Of a stretch of 33,440 bases of DNA, positions 16,601 to 23,497 are shown in pieces. The DNA is from JAUWNP01 sp034430655 (GTDB lineage Bacteria; Chloroflexota; Anaerolineae; B4-G1): the NCBI GenBank assembly GCA_034430655.1, contig DAOUEC010000304.1, positions 1-33,440 on the forward strand, given 5' to 3'. The notes below the pieces were generated by a model that ran no database searches, was not told where the DNA came from, and worked only from the letters and a program-made list of their open reading frames with translations. The position numbers were made by a program, and so were the translations under genes. The number at the start of each line of letters is the position of its first letter. The first letter of the stretch is position 1.

Positions 16601-17463
16601 GCACGCTCGGCGAGGGTTCCACCTTCTACTTCTCCTTGCCCGTCGAGCAACCCTCCTCTCCCCTCGTGAAGCAGGGGCCGGAGGATGGGTTGGAGCAGCC
16701 AGAGCCGGAGCCCAGACAGAGGCTTGTACTATGCGTGGACGACGACGCGGGCGTCATCACCCTCTTCCGCCGTTACCTGAGCAAGCAGGGCTACCGGGTC
16801 GTCGGCCTCACGGATAGCACGGCGGCGGTGGAGCGGGCCAGGCAACTGAAGCCTTTCGCCATTACCCTTGACGTGCTTATGCCGGACAAGGATGGCTGGC
16901 AGGTCGTTCAGGAACTGAAGGCTGATCCCGAGACCCGCCATATCCCCGTCATCATGTGCACCATCCTGAGCAAGGAAAAACGGGGACTCAGTCTGGGCGC
17001 GTCCGATTACTTAGTCAAGCCCATCATGGAGCAGGAATTGCTGGCGGCGCTGGAGCGGCTAGATCGGGAAGCGGGCCGCCACCGGGTGTTGGTGGTGGAC
17101 GATCAGCCGGAGGATCGCAGCCTCCTGCGCCGGATGATCGAGGGTCAGGAGGAGTACGAGGTCGTCGAGGCGGCCAGCGGACAGGAGGCTATCGCTCTGG
17201 TCCGGCAGGCACGACCCGACGTCATTGTCTTAGACCTCTTGATGCCGGATGTGGATGGGTTCGCTGTCCTGGAGGCGGTGAAGGCGGACGAGGTCACCCG
17301 CTCCATACCCATCATCGTCGTGACCGCCAAAGACCTGAGCCAGGAAGAACGGGACACTCTCAACAGCCGGGTGGAAGCATTGCTACAAAAAGGTCTCTGT
17401 GATCAGCAGGAGTTGCTGGCAGAGGTGGCCGAGGCGCTGGGGCGGTTAGGAGTCAGCAGTTAG
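13615..17463 (+). CDS. Hybrid sensor histidine kinase with two C-terminal receiver domains
   Basis: A 1282-residue protein; GGGAGG (13601-13606) precedes the ATG by eight bases. TM1 is about 20-41, a dCACHE sensor about 45-385 (PWYVSATPENNPERKVVWSPVY, VGVVGIDVTLKDI), TM2 about 387-408, HAMP about 409-460, GAF1 about 485-640, GAF2 about 645-765, HisKA about 780-850 with H790 (FLANMSHELRTPLN), HATPase about 893-1010 (N909, DSGIGIPP, GGTGLGLS). Receiver 1 is about 1036-1150 (D1086, K1135 in LVKP) and receiver 2 about 1157-1278 (D1207). Unlike the first kinase, H+4 is Thr. Receiver 2 ends LLQKG where KP is usual, and closely resembles the receiver fused to the threonine-synthase-like enzyme that follows four bases downstream. 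A GC-rich repeat is read in frame inside the ATPase domain (residues about 926-936). Confidence 0.94.
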   Translation: MSSPSVRWHHLKVRQSIRTRWLVLLLGLTTVSVLTVGYLGVNSVQSVGESAQQISAEALRVQAEEYLRQVTVGDAQKNDLILKRSQRDAENVAQYAASIFERPDVFTGGTYWQAENHMLTGPDGQYMSYETDVSDAFVPNLVNIDDELLTVLELGAYLDFILVPTYESDPNTVAIYLGTERDVLRYYPNINIGTIVPPDFQVTQRPWYVSATPENNPERKVVWSPVYVDATGKGLMVTAAAPVYTGRDELVGVVGIDVTLKDIGASVEATRLLGSGYSFLVDETGHAIALPEHGYPDVLGRPAGPGEVGADLSEVTTGFAPILVKMMAGSTGFDTLEVGGRELFVAYAPLESIGWSLANVVEAGEVLQPMVTLQGELETATGSLVLARILPLGGGILAVVVVVGLLLTNRLVDPIQRLATAAQQIGAGRWDAPLPQAGNDEIGVLSQAFATMAVRLHGLMEGLEQRVAERTADLERRAVQLQAAAEVARDATAVRDVGQLLDETVHLISERFGFYHAGVFLVDDAREYAILRAASSEGGHRMLARGHKLAVGKVGMVGYVTSTGEPRIALDVGEDAVHFVNPDLPETRSEMTLPLRVRGEVIGALDVQSIEEAAFSDEDVAVLQTMADQLAVAIENARLLRETQDRLRELSLLHREYSAAAWAQLTPLEHPLGYVYDRVDVAPMEQLVAPALDLALQRGEPIALVEPGAAEAALAMPLKLRDQVIGVLGLQEMDEAREWSPDEIALVEAVSEQVALALENARLFEEIQRTAERLKEVDRLKSQFLANMSHELRTPLNSIIGFSRVILKGIDGPLTDTQRTDLQAIYESGQHLLGLINDILDISKIEAGKMELTFESVDMDEIIKGVMSTAVALVKDKPIKLQQSISPGLPTVRGDARRIREVLINLLSNAAKFTEQGFIRVEAQATPRLEGGQGRGVIVAVADSGIGIPPEKIDTIFEPFTQVDASSTRSAGGTGLGLSISKHFVEMHGGRIWVESTLGEGSTFYFSLPVEQPSSPLVKQGPEDGLEQPEPEPRQRLVLCVDDDAGVITLFRRYLSKQGYRVVGLTDSTAAVERARQLKPFAITLDVLMPDKDGWQVVQELKADPETRHIPVIMCTILSKEKRGLSLGASDYLVKPIMEQELLAALERLDREAGRHRVLVVDDQPEDRSLLRRMIEGQEEYEVVEAASGQEAIALVRQARPDVIVLDLLMPDVDGFAVLEAVKADEVTRSIPIIVVTAKDLSQEERDTLNSRVEALLQKGLCDQQELLAEVAEALGRLGVSS
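16388..16425. repeat. GC-rich repeat in frame inside the hybrid kinase
   Basis: A CCACCCCCCGCCTGGA arm, then AGGGGGGCAGGG and TAGGGGAGTG, resembles the elements at 18171-18207 and 25848-25884. It encodes TPRLEGGQGRG between two strands of the ATPase domain, where related kinases have a short loop. Confidence 0.5.
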
Positions 17464-17467
17464 CCAA

Positions 17468-19162
17468 ATGGCGGAGAGCAGATTCAACCATCGGGTCTGG
17501 CTGGAGTGTGCGGCCTGTGGACATCGTACTCCGTTTGTCCGGCCGCCGGAAGCCTGCGAGCAGTGCGGCGGGCAATGGCTCGATGCCCGCTACGACTACG
17601 ACCGTGTGCGAGAACGGTGGCCCGCTGCGCTGCACGGGCGACCATTCGACATGTGGCGCTACTGGGAACTGCTCCCCCTCCGCGACGATTCCAACAAAGT
17701 GACGATGGGCGAGGGCGGAACTCCACTGCTCCACGCCACCAACCTGGGGCTGATGCTTGGCTGCCCGCACATTTATGTCAAGGACGAGCGGCAGGGGCCG
17801 ACTGGCTCGTTCAAGGACCGGCAGGCGTCGCTGGCCCTTTCGGTGATGAAGGAGCACGGGGTGACCGAGGCAGTCGTGGCTTCCACCGGCAACGTCGCCA
17901 TCTCCTACTCGGCTTACTCCGCGCTGGCGGGCATCAAAATGTGGACCTTTCTCACCAGCCTGGTGCACTCTGAGAAGATGCGCGAGATAGCGCTCTACGG
18001 CAGCGAAGTCGTCAAAGTGACCGCCACCTATGACCAGACCAAGAAAGTCGCCGCGCAATTTGCGGCCCGTAAGGGGCTCTGCCTCGAGCGAGGCATCCGG
18101 GGTATCTCGGCCCGCGAGAGCATGAAAACCGTCGCCTTCGAGATCGCTGAGCAACTCCCCGCGCTCCTCACTCCCCTCCCTATGGGGGGGGCAGGGGGGG
18201 GTGGGAGTACCCCCTGGCGCACACCCGACTGGTATTTCCAGGCGGTCAGCGGAGGAATGGGGCCGGTAGGCGTGTGGAAGGGGTACGAGGAACTGATGAT
18301 GCTGGGGTTGGTGGATCGCATGCCCCGCTTGGCCTGTATCCAGGCCGCTGGCTGCGCGCCAATGGTCAACTCCTTCAACAAGGGACTGGAGGAGGCCGAG
18401 CCGGTCCTCAACCCGCAGACGCTGGTCATCACCGTCGCTACCGGCAGTCCTGGCCCGGCCTACTCCTTCCTGGCCCGGGTCATCCGGGAGCACGGCGGCG
18501 CCTTTGAGGCGGTGAGCGACGAGGAGACGTTCCGTGCCATGCACGTGATGGCCAAGTTGGACGGCATCTCGATGGAGCCAGCGGCAGCGATAGCCTTCGC
18601 CGGGCTTTTCAAACTGCTCAGCAAGGGTGTGGTCCGGCGCGACGAGGTCATCGTCGTCAACTGCTCCGGTCACACCTTCCCGGTCGAAAAACATCTCCTG
18701 GGAGATGGGTGGGCGCGGACGGTGGAGATGCCCACGGAGGCGCCGGCTGTGGAGGAGGGACTGCTAGGCTCGTTGGAGCGGCTCGACAGGCAGGTGCGGG
18801 GCATCGCCATCATCGAGGATGACCCCAGGGCCGCGCTGCTGTTACGCCGCATCTTACAGACGCGGGGTGAGTATCGGATTTTCGAAGCCCATGGCGGGGC
18901 TGAGGGCATTGAGATGGTGCGCCGCGAGCAGCCCGACCTCGTCCTGTTAGACCTGATGATGCCGGGTATGGATGGCTTTGCGGTGCTGGAAGCCCTCAAG
19001 GCCGACGGCGAGCTGCGCGACGTGCCGGTGATTGTCATCACGGCTAAGGAACTGACGGACACCGAGCGGGAACGTCTCAGTGGCCAGATTGAGACGTTGA
19101 TGCAGAAGGGCTCCTTCACCGACGAAGAATTGTTAGAAGAGATCCTGAAACGGGCGACATAG
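17468..19162 (+). CDS. Threonine-synthase-like PLP enzyme fused to a receiver domain
   Basis: A 564-residue protein. Residues 14-33 hold a CxxC...CxxC zinc knuckle (C14, C17, C30, C33), typical of one class of threonine synthases. GEGGTPL (81-87) and GPTGSFKDRQAS with PLP lysine K116 define a fold-type II PLP enzyme; STGNVAISYSAYSALAG and AVSGGMGPVGVWKG (phosphate/PLP loops) follow. Threonine synthase converts O-phosphohomoserine to threonine in the cytoplasm. From about 444 to 560 a complete receiver is attached: E450-D452, phosphoacceptor D495 (LVLLDLMMPGMDGF), T525 and K547 (in LMQKG). Residues about 232-249 (Gly/Pro-rich) come from a genomic repeat. No other threonine genes are nearby; the gene sits four bases after the hybrid kinase. 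A divergent PLP lyase of other specificity is possible. Confidence 0.9.
   Translation: MAESRFNHRVWLECAACGHRTPFVRPPEACEQCGGQWLDARYDYDRVRERWPAALHGRPFDMWRYWELLPLRDDSNKVTMGEGGTPLLHATNLGLMLGCPHIYVKDERQGPTGSFKDRQASLALSVMKEHGVTEAVVASTGNVAISYSAYSALAGIKMWTFLTSLVHSEKMREIALYGSEVVKVTATYDQTKKVAAQFAARKGLCLERGIRGISARESMKTVAFEIAEQLPALLTPLPMGGAGGGGSTPWRTPDWYFQAVSGGMGPVGVWKGYEELMMLGLVDRMPRLACIQAAGCAPMVNSFNKGLEEAEPVLNPQTLVITVATGSPGPAYSFLARVIREHGGAFEAVSDEETFRAMHVMAKLDGISMEPAAAIAFAGLFKLLSKGVVRRDEVIVVNCSGHTFPVEKHLLGDGWARTVEMPTEAPAVEEGLLGSLERLDRQVRGIAIIEDDPRAALLLRRILQTRGEYRIFEAHGGAEGIEMVRREQPDLVLLDLMMPGMDGFAVLEALKADGELRDVPVIVITAKELTDTERERLSGQIETLMQKGSFTDEELLEEILKRAT
18171..18207. repeat. GC-rich palindromic repeat in frame inside the threonine-synthase-like gene
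   Basis: CTCCCCTCCC-TAT-GGGGGGGGCAGGGGGGGGTGGGAG is read as TPLPMGGAGGGGS. Its reverse complement matches, apart from small length changes, the element at 25848-25884 in pcrA, including GTACTCCCACCCCCCC. The insertion sits between secondary structure elements ahead of DWYFQAVSGG. Confidence 0.75.
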
Positions 19163-19183
19163 GCGCAGGGGACTTTGTTATCC

Positions 19184-20104
19184 TTACTCCCCCCGCCACC
19201 ACTCCAGCGGCATATTCCCTTCTGCCAGATGCATCCCCGGGTCGCGGGCCATCAGCACCAGGCTGATCACCAACAGCGCGCCTCCGGCCCACTGCACAGG
19301 TGTCAGCCGCTCGCCCAGCAGCAGGAAAGCCAGCACCAGGCTGACGAGCAATTCCAGCAGGCCGATCAACGCTGTCTCGACCCCTCCTAGCCGCTGCAGC
19401 CCGCTGAACATTGCCAGTCGCGAGAGCGCGGTCGTCAGCCCAAGTGCCAGGATAGCACGCCAACCGGTGGTCGCGATAGGCTCCACCGGCTGTGCCTGTA
19501 ATACCCGTGCCAGGCCAACCACGCAGGCCATAGTCGTCAGGATGTAGAGCGTCGCCGTGCGCGAGGGGACATCGGCGAGCACCCACTGCCCCAGTACCAG
19601 ATGCCAGCCGTAGGTGGCTGCCGAGGCGATCATCAGCGTCACCCCCAGCCAGTCCAATTCCCCCGGCCCCGCGCGTGTCAAGAGGTAGATCCCTAGCATA
19701 GAGAGCGATAATCGCGCCAGCGTCAGGCGTGTCAGTGGTTGTCCGGCCGCGAAGAGGAACAGCACCACCCACAGTGGGTAGAGCGTATTGAGCAACGAGG
19801 CGCGGGAAGCATCGAGGCGCGAAAGGCTTGTGAAGTAGAGCAGCGAGCCAAAACCGTTAACTGCGCCAACGCCGATGCATCCGATCAGGTCACGCCAGGT
19901 GATGGCGACCTCGCGACGCCAGAAGAGCATAAATGCCAGCCAGAGGAGCAGCGCCGCCACCAGCGTGCGAAAGGCAACCAGGGTGAACGGCGTGACGCCG
20001 CCCGCGTAGGCCAGTTTGCCCAGAATGGGCGCCCAGCCCAGGAAAAAACTGGCCACAATCGTGCTCACGACCCCCCGGCGCTGCTCACGACTCAGACGTG
20101 TCAT
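19184..20104 (-). CDS. EamA/DMT-superfamily transporter
   Basis: A 306-residue membrane protein with about ten hydrophobic helices in two repeated halves, as in RhaT/YdcZ/EamA drug/metabolite exporters. The N-terminal half contains FLGWAPILGKLAYAGGVTPFTLVAFRT and the second half GVTLMIASAATYGWHLVLGQ with a C-terminal ALIGLLELLVSLVLAFLLLGERLT, the family's usual ninth/tenth helix pattern. The start ATG at 20104 is supported by GGAG six bases upstream; longer in-frame extension runs into simple repeat DNA and is rejected. A TACAAT box (20118-20113) only nine bases upstream suggests a very short leader. The substrate is unknown. It converges with the threonine-synthase-like gene across 21 bases; amino acid export would be a reasonable guess but nothing in the sequence shows it. 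Confidence 0.85.
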   Translation of the reverse strand: MTRLSREQRRGVVSTIVASFFLGWAPILGKLAYAGGVTPFTLVAFRTLVAALLLWLAFMLFWRREVAITWRDLIGCIGVGAVNGFGSLLYFTSLSRLDASRASLLNTLYPLWVVLFLFAAGQPLTRLTLARLSLSMLGIYLLTRAGPGELDWLGVTLMIASAATYGWHLVLGQWVLADVPSRTATLYILTTMACVVGLARVLQAQPVEPIATTGWRAILALGLTTALSRLAMFSGLQRLGGVETALIGLLELLVSLVLAFLLLGERLTPVQWAGGALLVISLVLMARDPGMHLAEGNMPLEWWRGE

Positions 20105-20184
20105 TGTGTCTCCATTGTAAGTCCTAAGTCCCAGGTCCTGAGTCCCCTCCCTCTTCTCTCTCTGTTGTCCAATCCGCTGTCTTT

Positions 20185-20236
20185 GTTCATTGTTCATTGG
20201 TTCATTGTTCATTGTTCATTTGTCATTGGTCATTGG
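20185..20236. repeat. Degenerate TTCATTG tandem repeat
   Basis: Seven or so copies of TTCATTG/TTCATTGG/GTCATTGG fill the intergenic region between the divergent transporter and small anchored protein genes. The last copy overlaps the -35 box of the promoter at 20220-20248. Confidence 0.7.
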
Positions 20237-20248
20237 TTGTGCTACACT
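20220..20248 (+). promoter_or_regulatory. Predicted promoter, probably leaderless
   Basis: TTGTCA (20220-20225) and TACACT (20243-20248) are 17 bases apart. The ATG of the downstream gene at 20256 lies only seven bases past the -10 box, so the transcript would begin at or next to the start codon. No Shine-Dalgarno sequence is present, which agrees with this. Confidence 0.6.
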
Positions 20249-20255
20249 CTTACCG

Positions 20256-20759
20256 ATGACCCAGAAACAGAGACGCATCATCGCCGCTCTGGCGGTCGCC
20301 AACACCATCGTCATCCTGGCCCTGGTGGTGCTCGTGATGCGCCCTTCCGGCACCTCTCCCTCCCTCCCCCCACACTTCCACACTCCCACACTCCCCCAAG
20401 GGACCTGCCAGTGGAAGGCCACGCAACTGCTGGCCCAGGCTGGCCTGGGCGGGACGGTGGCACTGACCCCTGGCGGCCCACTTCGCTTCGAGATCGCCTA
20501 CTCCCTCGCGCCGGGCCAGACGGCCGACGAGGCCGCCCAATTGGTGTGGGCGGCCCTCGACGTCGCGCTGGCCTTGGATGAAGGTGAATGTGGTTCCTTC
20601 ACCCAGGTCGAAGTCACGATCCTGGCTCGGGGTGTCCAGGCCGACACACAGGTTAACGCGAGCGTGAGCGCGGCGGACCTGGTGGCCTTCGGCGCCGGCG
20701 AACTGAGTGAGGACGAGTTCGTTGAGCGCGTGGTCTATACGACCACCGCGTTGCCTTGA
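20256..20759 (+). CDS. Hypothetical membrane-anchored protein
   Basis: A 167-residue protein that I do not recognise. Residues about 8-28 (IIAALAVANTIVILALVVLVM) form a single N-terminal membrane anchor or uncleaved signal, preceded by a basic MTQKQRR, so the rest should lie outside. Residues about 34-47 (SLPPHFHTPTLPQG) are encoded by simple repeat DNA and act as a linker. The remainder (about 48-167) begins GTCQWKATQLLAQAGLGGTVAL and is acidic with two Cys (in GTCQW and GECGSF), which could form a disulphide. The start is set by the promoter seven bases upstream; a longer in-frame reading would lie in repeats. It reads toward, and ends about 95 bases before, the zinc regulon promoter. Confidence 0.65.
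   Translation: MTQKQRRIIAALAVANTIVILALVVLVMRPSGTSPSLPPHFHTPTLPQGTCQWKATQLLAQAGLGGTVALTPGGPLRFEIAYSLAPGQTADEAAQLVWAALDVALALDEGECGSFTQVEVTILARGVQADTQVNASVSAADLVAFGAGELSEDEFVERVVYTTTALP
20355..20397. repeat. CT-rich simple repeat read in frame
   Basis: CTCCCTCC and CACACTTCCA/CACTCCCA units follow one another and encode the Pro/His/Thr linker of the small anchored protein. Repeats of this type are usually intergenic in such genomes. Confidence 0.5.
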
Positions 20760-20852
20760 TAACGTGCGGTGTGCGGCCTGAAGTGTAGATTGCGCCATGC
20801 GACTTCGAAGAATTGTAGCCCGCAGAGGTGCAAAAGTCAATCTCAAAGTCGC

Positions 20853-20881
20853 TTGACAAGCCCGTGCCTTTGTGTTATACT
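20853..20881 (+). promoter_or_regulatory. Predicted promoter of the zinc regulon
   Basis: TTGACA (20853-20858) and TATACT (20876-20881) are separated by 17 bases, close to consensus. The operator-like site begins at the next base. It drives the SmtB-like repressor and the P-type ATPase. Confidence 0.8.
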
Positions 20882-20895
20882 TGAGCAAGTATTCA
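20882..20895 (+). promoter_or_regulatory. SmtB/ArsR-type operator
   Basis: TGAGCA-AG-TATTCA is an imperfect inverted repeat of the TGAACA-N2-TGTTCA/TATTCA form bound by SmtB-type repressors. It abuts the -10 box, so a bound repressor would block transcription start. The match is by eye to the known site of Synechococcus SmtB. Confidence 0.65.
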
Positions 20896-20908
20896 AATGT
20901 AACCGGTG

Positions 20909-21280
20909 ATGAGGAAGATGGGAAGACAGGATAACGAGTGCTGCGAGGAGGTGCGGCACGGCGAACTGCAGGTGCAAGAGGCACAACAGGCCCTGGTAGA
21001 TGCGTTGACCGCAGAGCGGATGGCGCAGACCTTCCGTGCCCTGGCCGACCCCACCCGCGTGCGCATCCTCTCGGCGCTGACCAGGACAGAGTTGTGCGTG
21101 AGCGACCTGGCAGTGGTGCTGGGGATGAGCATATCGGCCATCTCGCACCAACTGCGACTGCTGCGCGGGTTACGCCTGGTGCGCAGGCGCCGCGCCGGCA
21201 AGCATATCTATTATGCCCTCGACGACGAGCACGTCCGTGACCTGTTCGAGCGTGGGCTGGAGCACGTGCAACACGAGTGA
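20909..21280 (+). CDS. ArsR/SmtB-family zinc-responsive repressor
   Basis: A 123-residue winged-helix protein. The recognition helix region reads LCVSDLAVVLGMSISAISHQLRLLRGLRLV, typical of the family. Near the C-terminus D106-x-H108-x10-H119-x2-H122 reproduces the alpha5 site through which SmtB and CzrA sense zinc. The alpha3 site is reduced to a single Cys (ELCVSDL), but the N-terminus has a CCEE pair (C11, C12) and H17. Metal binding at alpha5 releases the repressor from DNA. GTG at 20906, ATG at 20909 and ATG at 20918 are all possible starts. The ATPase gene follows 13 bases downstream, and the operator lies between promoter and start, so autoregulation is expected. Zinc is favoured over cadmium or lead from the alpha5 ligands. 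Confidence 0.9.
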   Translation: MRKMGRQDNECCEEVRHGELQVQEAQQALVDALTAERMAQTFRALADPTRVRILSALTRTELCVSDLAVVLGMSISAISHQLRLLRGLRLVRRRRAGKHIYYALDDEHVRDLFERGLEHVQHE

Positions 21281-21293
21281 CATAGCGAAGGAA

Positions 21294-23483
21294 ATGCAAA
21301 GCATCAGGATAGGTATCAGAGGGATAGATTGCGCCGAGTGCGCGCTTACGCTTGAGCGTGGCGTAGGGGCCTTGGATGGCGTCCGTCAGGCCCAGGTCAA
21401 CTTCGCCCTGGCCCAGATGACGCTGGGCTACGACTCGAAGGCGGTCAGCCGAGAGGAGATCGTGAGGCGCGTGCGCGAACTGGGCTATGACGTGGACTTG
21501 GATGTGGACGTGCACACGCCGGAGGCCGGCGAAGCGTGGGGCCGGCGCGGCCTGTGGGCGGCTCTCCGCCAGCGTCAACACGAGGTGTTGACCGTTGCCT
21601 CCGGTGTGCTGATCGGGCTGGCCTTCGGGCTGCACCTGGGAGGGGTGCCCGAGGCGGTCAGCCGTATCCTCTACACTGCTGCGACGGTCGTCGCTGGCTA
21701 CCCCATCGCACGAGCCGGGTGGGCTGCTCTGCACACCGCCCGCAGCCTGGACATGAACGTGCTGATGACATTGGCAGCGGTGGGCGCGCTGGCTATCGGT
21801 GAAGTTGAGGAAGGTGCGATGGTGACCTTCCTCTTCGGGCTGGGCAACTTTCTGGAGAGTTACACGCTCGACCGGGCACGCAATGCCATCCGTGCGCTGA
21901 TGGACCTCACGCCCCCGCAGGCGGTCCGGTTGACCGCTGGCGGCGAGGAGCATGTGCCGGTCGAAACGCTGACCGTCGGAGACCGCATACTGGTGCGGCC
22001 AGGCGAACGGATTCCGATGGACGGGCGGGTGCTGGAGGGCCACTCCGCTGTTAACCAGGCCCCTATCACCGGGGAGAGCGTCCCGGTGGAGAAAGCGCCC
22101 GGCGACGGGGTCTTCGCTGGTGCGGTCAACGGCAGCGGGGTGCTTACAATTGAGGTTACACGCCTGGCTGCCGACAACACGCTCGCCCGCATCATCCAGA
22201 TGGTCGAGCAGGCCCAGGCGCAGAAGGCTCCCTCACAGCGTTTCGTGGACCGCTTTGCGCGAGTCTACACACCGGCAGTCGTCATCGGCGCACTCTTGAT
22301 TGCCTCTGTGCCGCCGCTGGCAGGGCTGGGACCGTTCGTTGAATGGCTCTACCGGGCGTTGGTGCTTTTGATCATTGCCTGCCCCTGCGCATTGGTCATC
22401 TCCACGCCGGTAACCGTCGTCAGCGGGATCGCCCGCGCCGCTCGCGCTGGGGTGCTGATCAAAGGCGGGGCGCACCTGGAGCAGGCTGGCTCGCTGCGGG
22501 TCGTCGCCTTCGACAAGACGGGCACGCTGACGCACGGTCAGCCGGTGGTGGTGGCCGGCCGCTGCGCAGACCACGATGCGGCGTTGAGCCCGGAGGAGTG
22601 CGCGAAATGTCGCGATTTGCTGGCCAAGGCGGCGGCCGTCGAGATGCGCTCGAAGCACCCGCTGGCACAGGCCATCGTCGAGCAGGCGCAGCTCTTCGGC
22701 GTCGAGAAGATCTATGCGCCAGCCGAGGCGGTGGAAGCACTGCCCGGCAGGGGGGTGCGCGGGCGGGTCGGTGGCCACAGCGTTACCATCGGCAGCCACG
22801 CCTACGTTCACGGCGATAGGCCCAGCGAGCCGTTTTGCGACGAGGTCGAGGCGGTGGCGGCCAACGGGCAGACGACGGTGGTGGTTGAGGACGAGTGCTG
22901 TGACCAGCGGGGCTATGTGGCCGTGGCCGACACACTGCGCGAAACCGTTCCGGCTGGTATAGCCGATCTCCGGCGCGCTGGTATCCAGCGTATGGTGATG
23001 CTCACCGGCGACCACGAGGGCACTGCTCGCGCCATCGCCTCCGCCGCAGGCGTGGACGAGTTCCGCGCCGGGCTCCTCCCCGAGCAGAAGGTGGAGGCGG
23101 TGGAGCAATTACTGGCGCGGTATGGGAAAGTAGCCATGGTGGGCGATGGCATCAACGACGCGCCGGCCCTGGCGCGCGCCACCGTTGGCATTGTGATGGG
23201 TGCCGCCGGCAGCGACGCCGCACTGGAGACGGCCGACATCGCGCTGATGGCTGACGATCTGACGAAATTGCCCTTCACCATCCGGCTGAGTCGCCGGGCG
23301 CTCTCCATCATCCGTCAGAACGTTGCCTTCGCCCTCCTGGTCAAGGCGGTCTTCCTGGCGCTGGCGGTGGCCGGTGTGGCCACGTTGTGGATGGCCGTTT
23401 TTGCCGACGTAGGCGCTTCATTGCTGGTCATCCTCAACGGGATGCGCATGCTGGGGTATCGGGAACGGGACCGGACCCTCTGA
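21294..23483 (+). CDS. zntA: P1B-2-type Zn(II)/Cd(II)/Pb(II)-exporting ATPase
   Basis: A 729-residue membrane pump. An HMA domain opens the protein with C13-A-E-C16 in GIDCAEC. Eight transmembrane helices are expected; C363-P-C365 in TM6 (CPCALVISTP), a Lys in TM7 (LLVKAVFLAL) and DVGASLLV in TM8 are the P1B-2 specificity residues. TGES (actuator), phosphorylation site D407 in DKTGTLT, the HP motif (SKHPLAQ) and GDGINDAPALA are present. It uses ATP to expel divalent soft metals. The nucleotide domain carries an extra Cys/His cluster, CADHDAALSPEECAKC (about 424-438). It is the second gene of the SmtB-like operon. The start at 21294 is preferred to an upstream reading that overlaps the repressor gene; the symbol is given by function and not by orthology testing. 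Confidence 0.93.
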   Translation: MQSIRIGIRGIDCAECALTLERGVGALDGVRQAQVNFALAQMTLGYDSKAVSREEIVRRVRELGYDVDLDVDVHTPEAGEAWGRRGLWAALRQRQHEVLTVASGVLIGLAFGLHLGGVPEAVSRILYTAATVVAGYPIARAGWAALHTARSLDMNVLMTLAAVGALAIGEVEEGAMVTFLFGLGNFLESYTLDRARNAIRALMDLTPPQAVRLTAGGEEHVPVETLTVGDRILVRPGERIPMDGRVLEGHSAVNQAPITGESVPVEKAPGDGVFAGAVNGSGVLTIEVTRLAADNTLARIIQMVEQAQAQKAPSQRFVDRFARVYTPAVVIGALLIASVPPLAGLGPFVEWLYRALVLLIIACPCALVISTPVTVVSGIARAARAGVLIKGGAHLEQAGSLRVVAFDKTGTLTHGQPVVVAGRCADHDAALSPEECAKCRDLLAKAAAVEMRSKHPLAQAIVEQAQLFGVEKIYAPAEAVEALPGRGVRGRVGGHSVTIGSHAYVHGDRPSEPFCDEVEAVAANGQTTVVVEDECCDQRGYVAVADTLRETVPAGIADLRRAGIQRMVMLTGDHEGTARAIASAAGVDEFRAGLLPEQKVEAVEQLLARYGKVAMVGDGINDAPALARATVGIVMGAAGSDAALETADIALMADDLTKLPFTIRLSRRALSIIRQNVAFALLVKAVFLALAVAGVATLWMAVFADVGASLLVILNGMRMLGYRERDRTL

Positions 23484-23497
23484 TATCCGGGCGGCGC

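Noticed and set aside
20250..22043. A 597-codon open frame on the minus strand opposite the small protein, SmtB-like repressor and metal pump.
   Set aside because: It runs antisense to three clearly recognised genes with their promoter and operator. Its translation has no domain and is rich in Arg, His and Pro, as expected for antisense of GC-rich codons.
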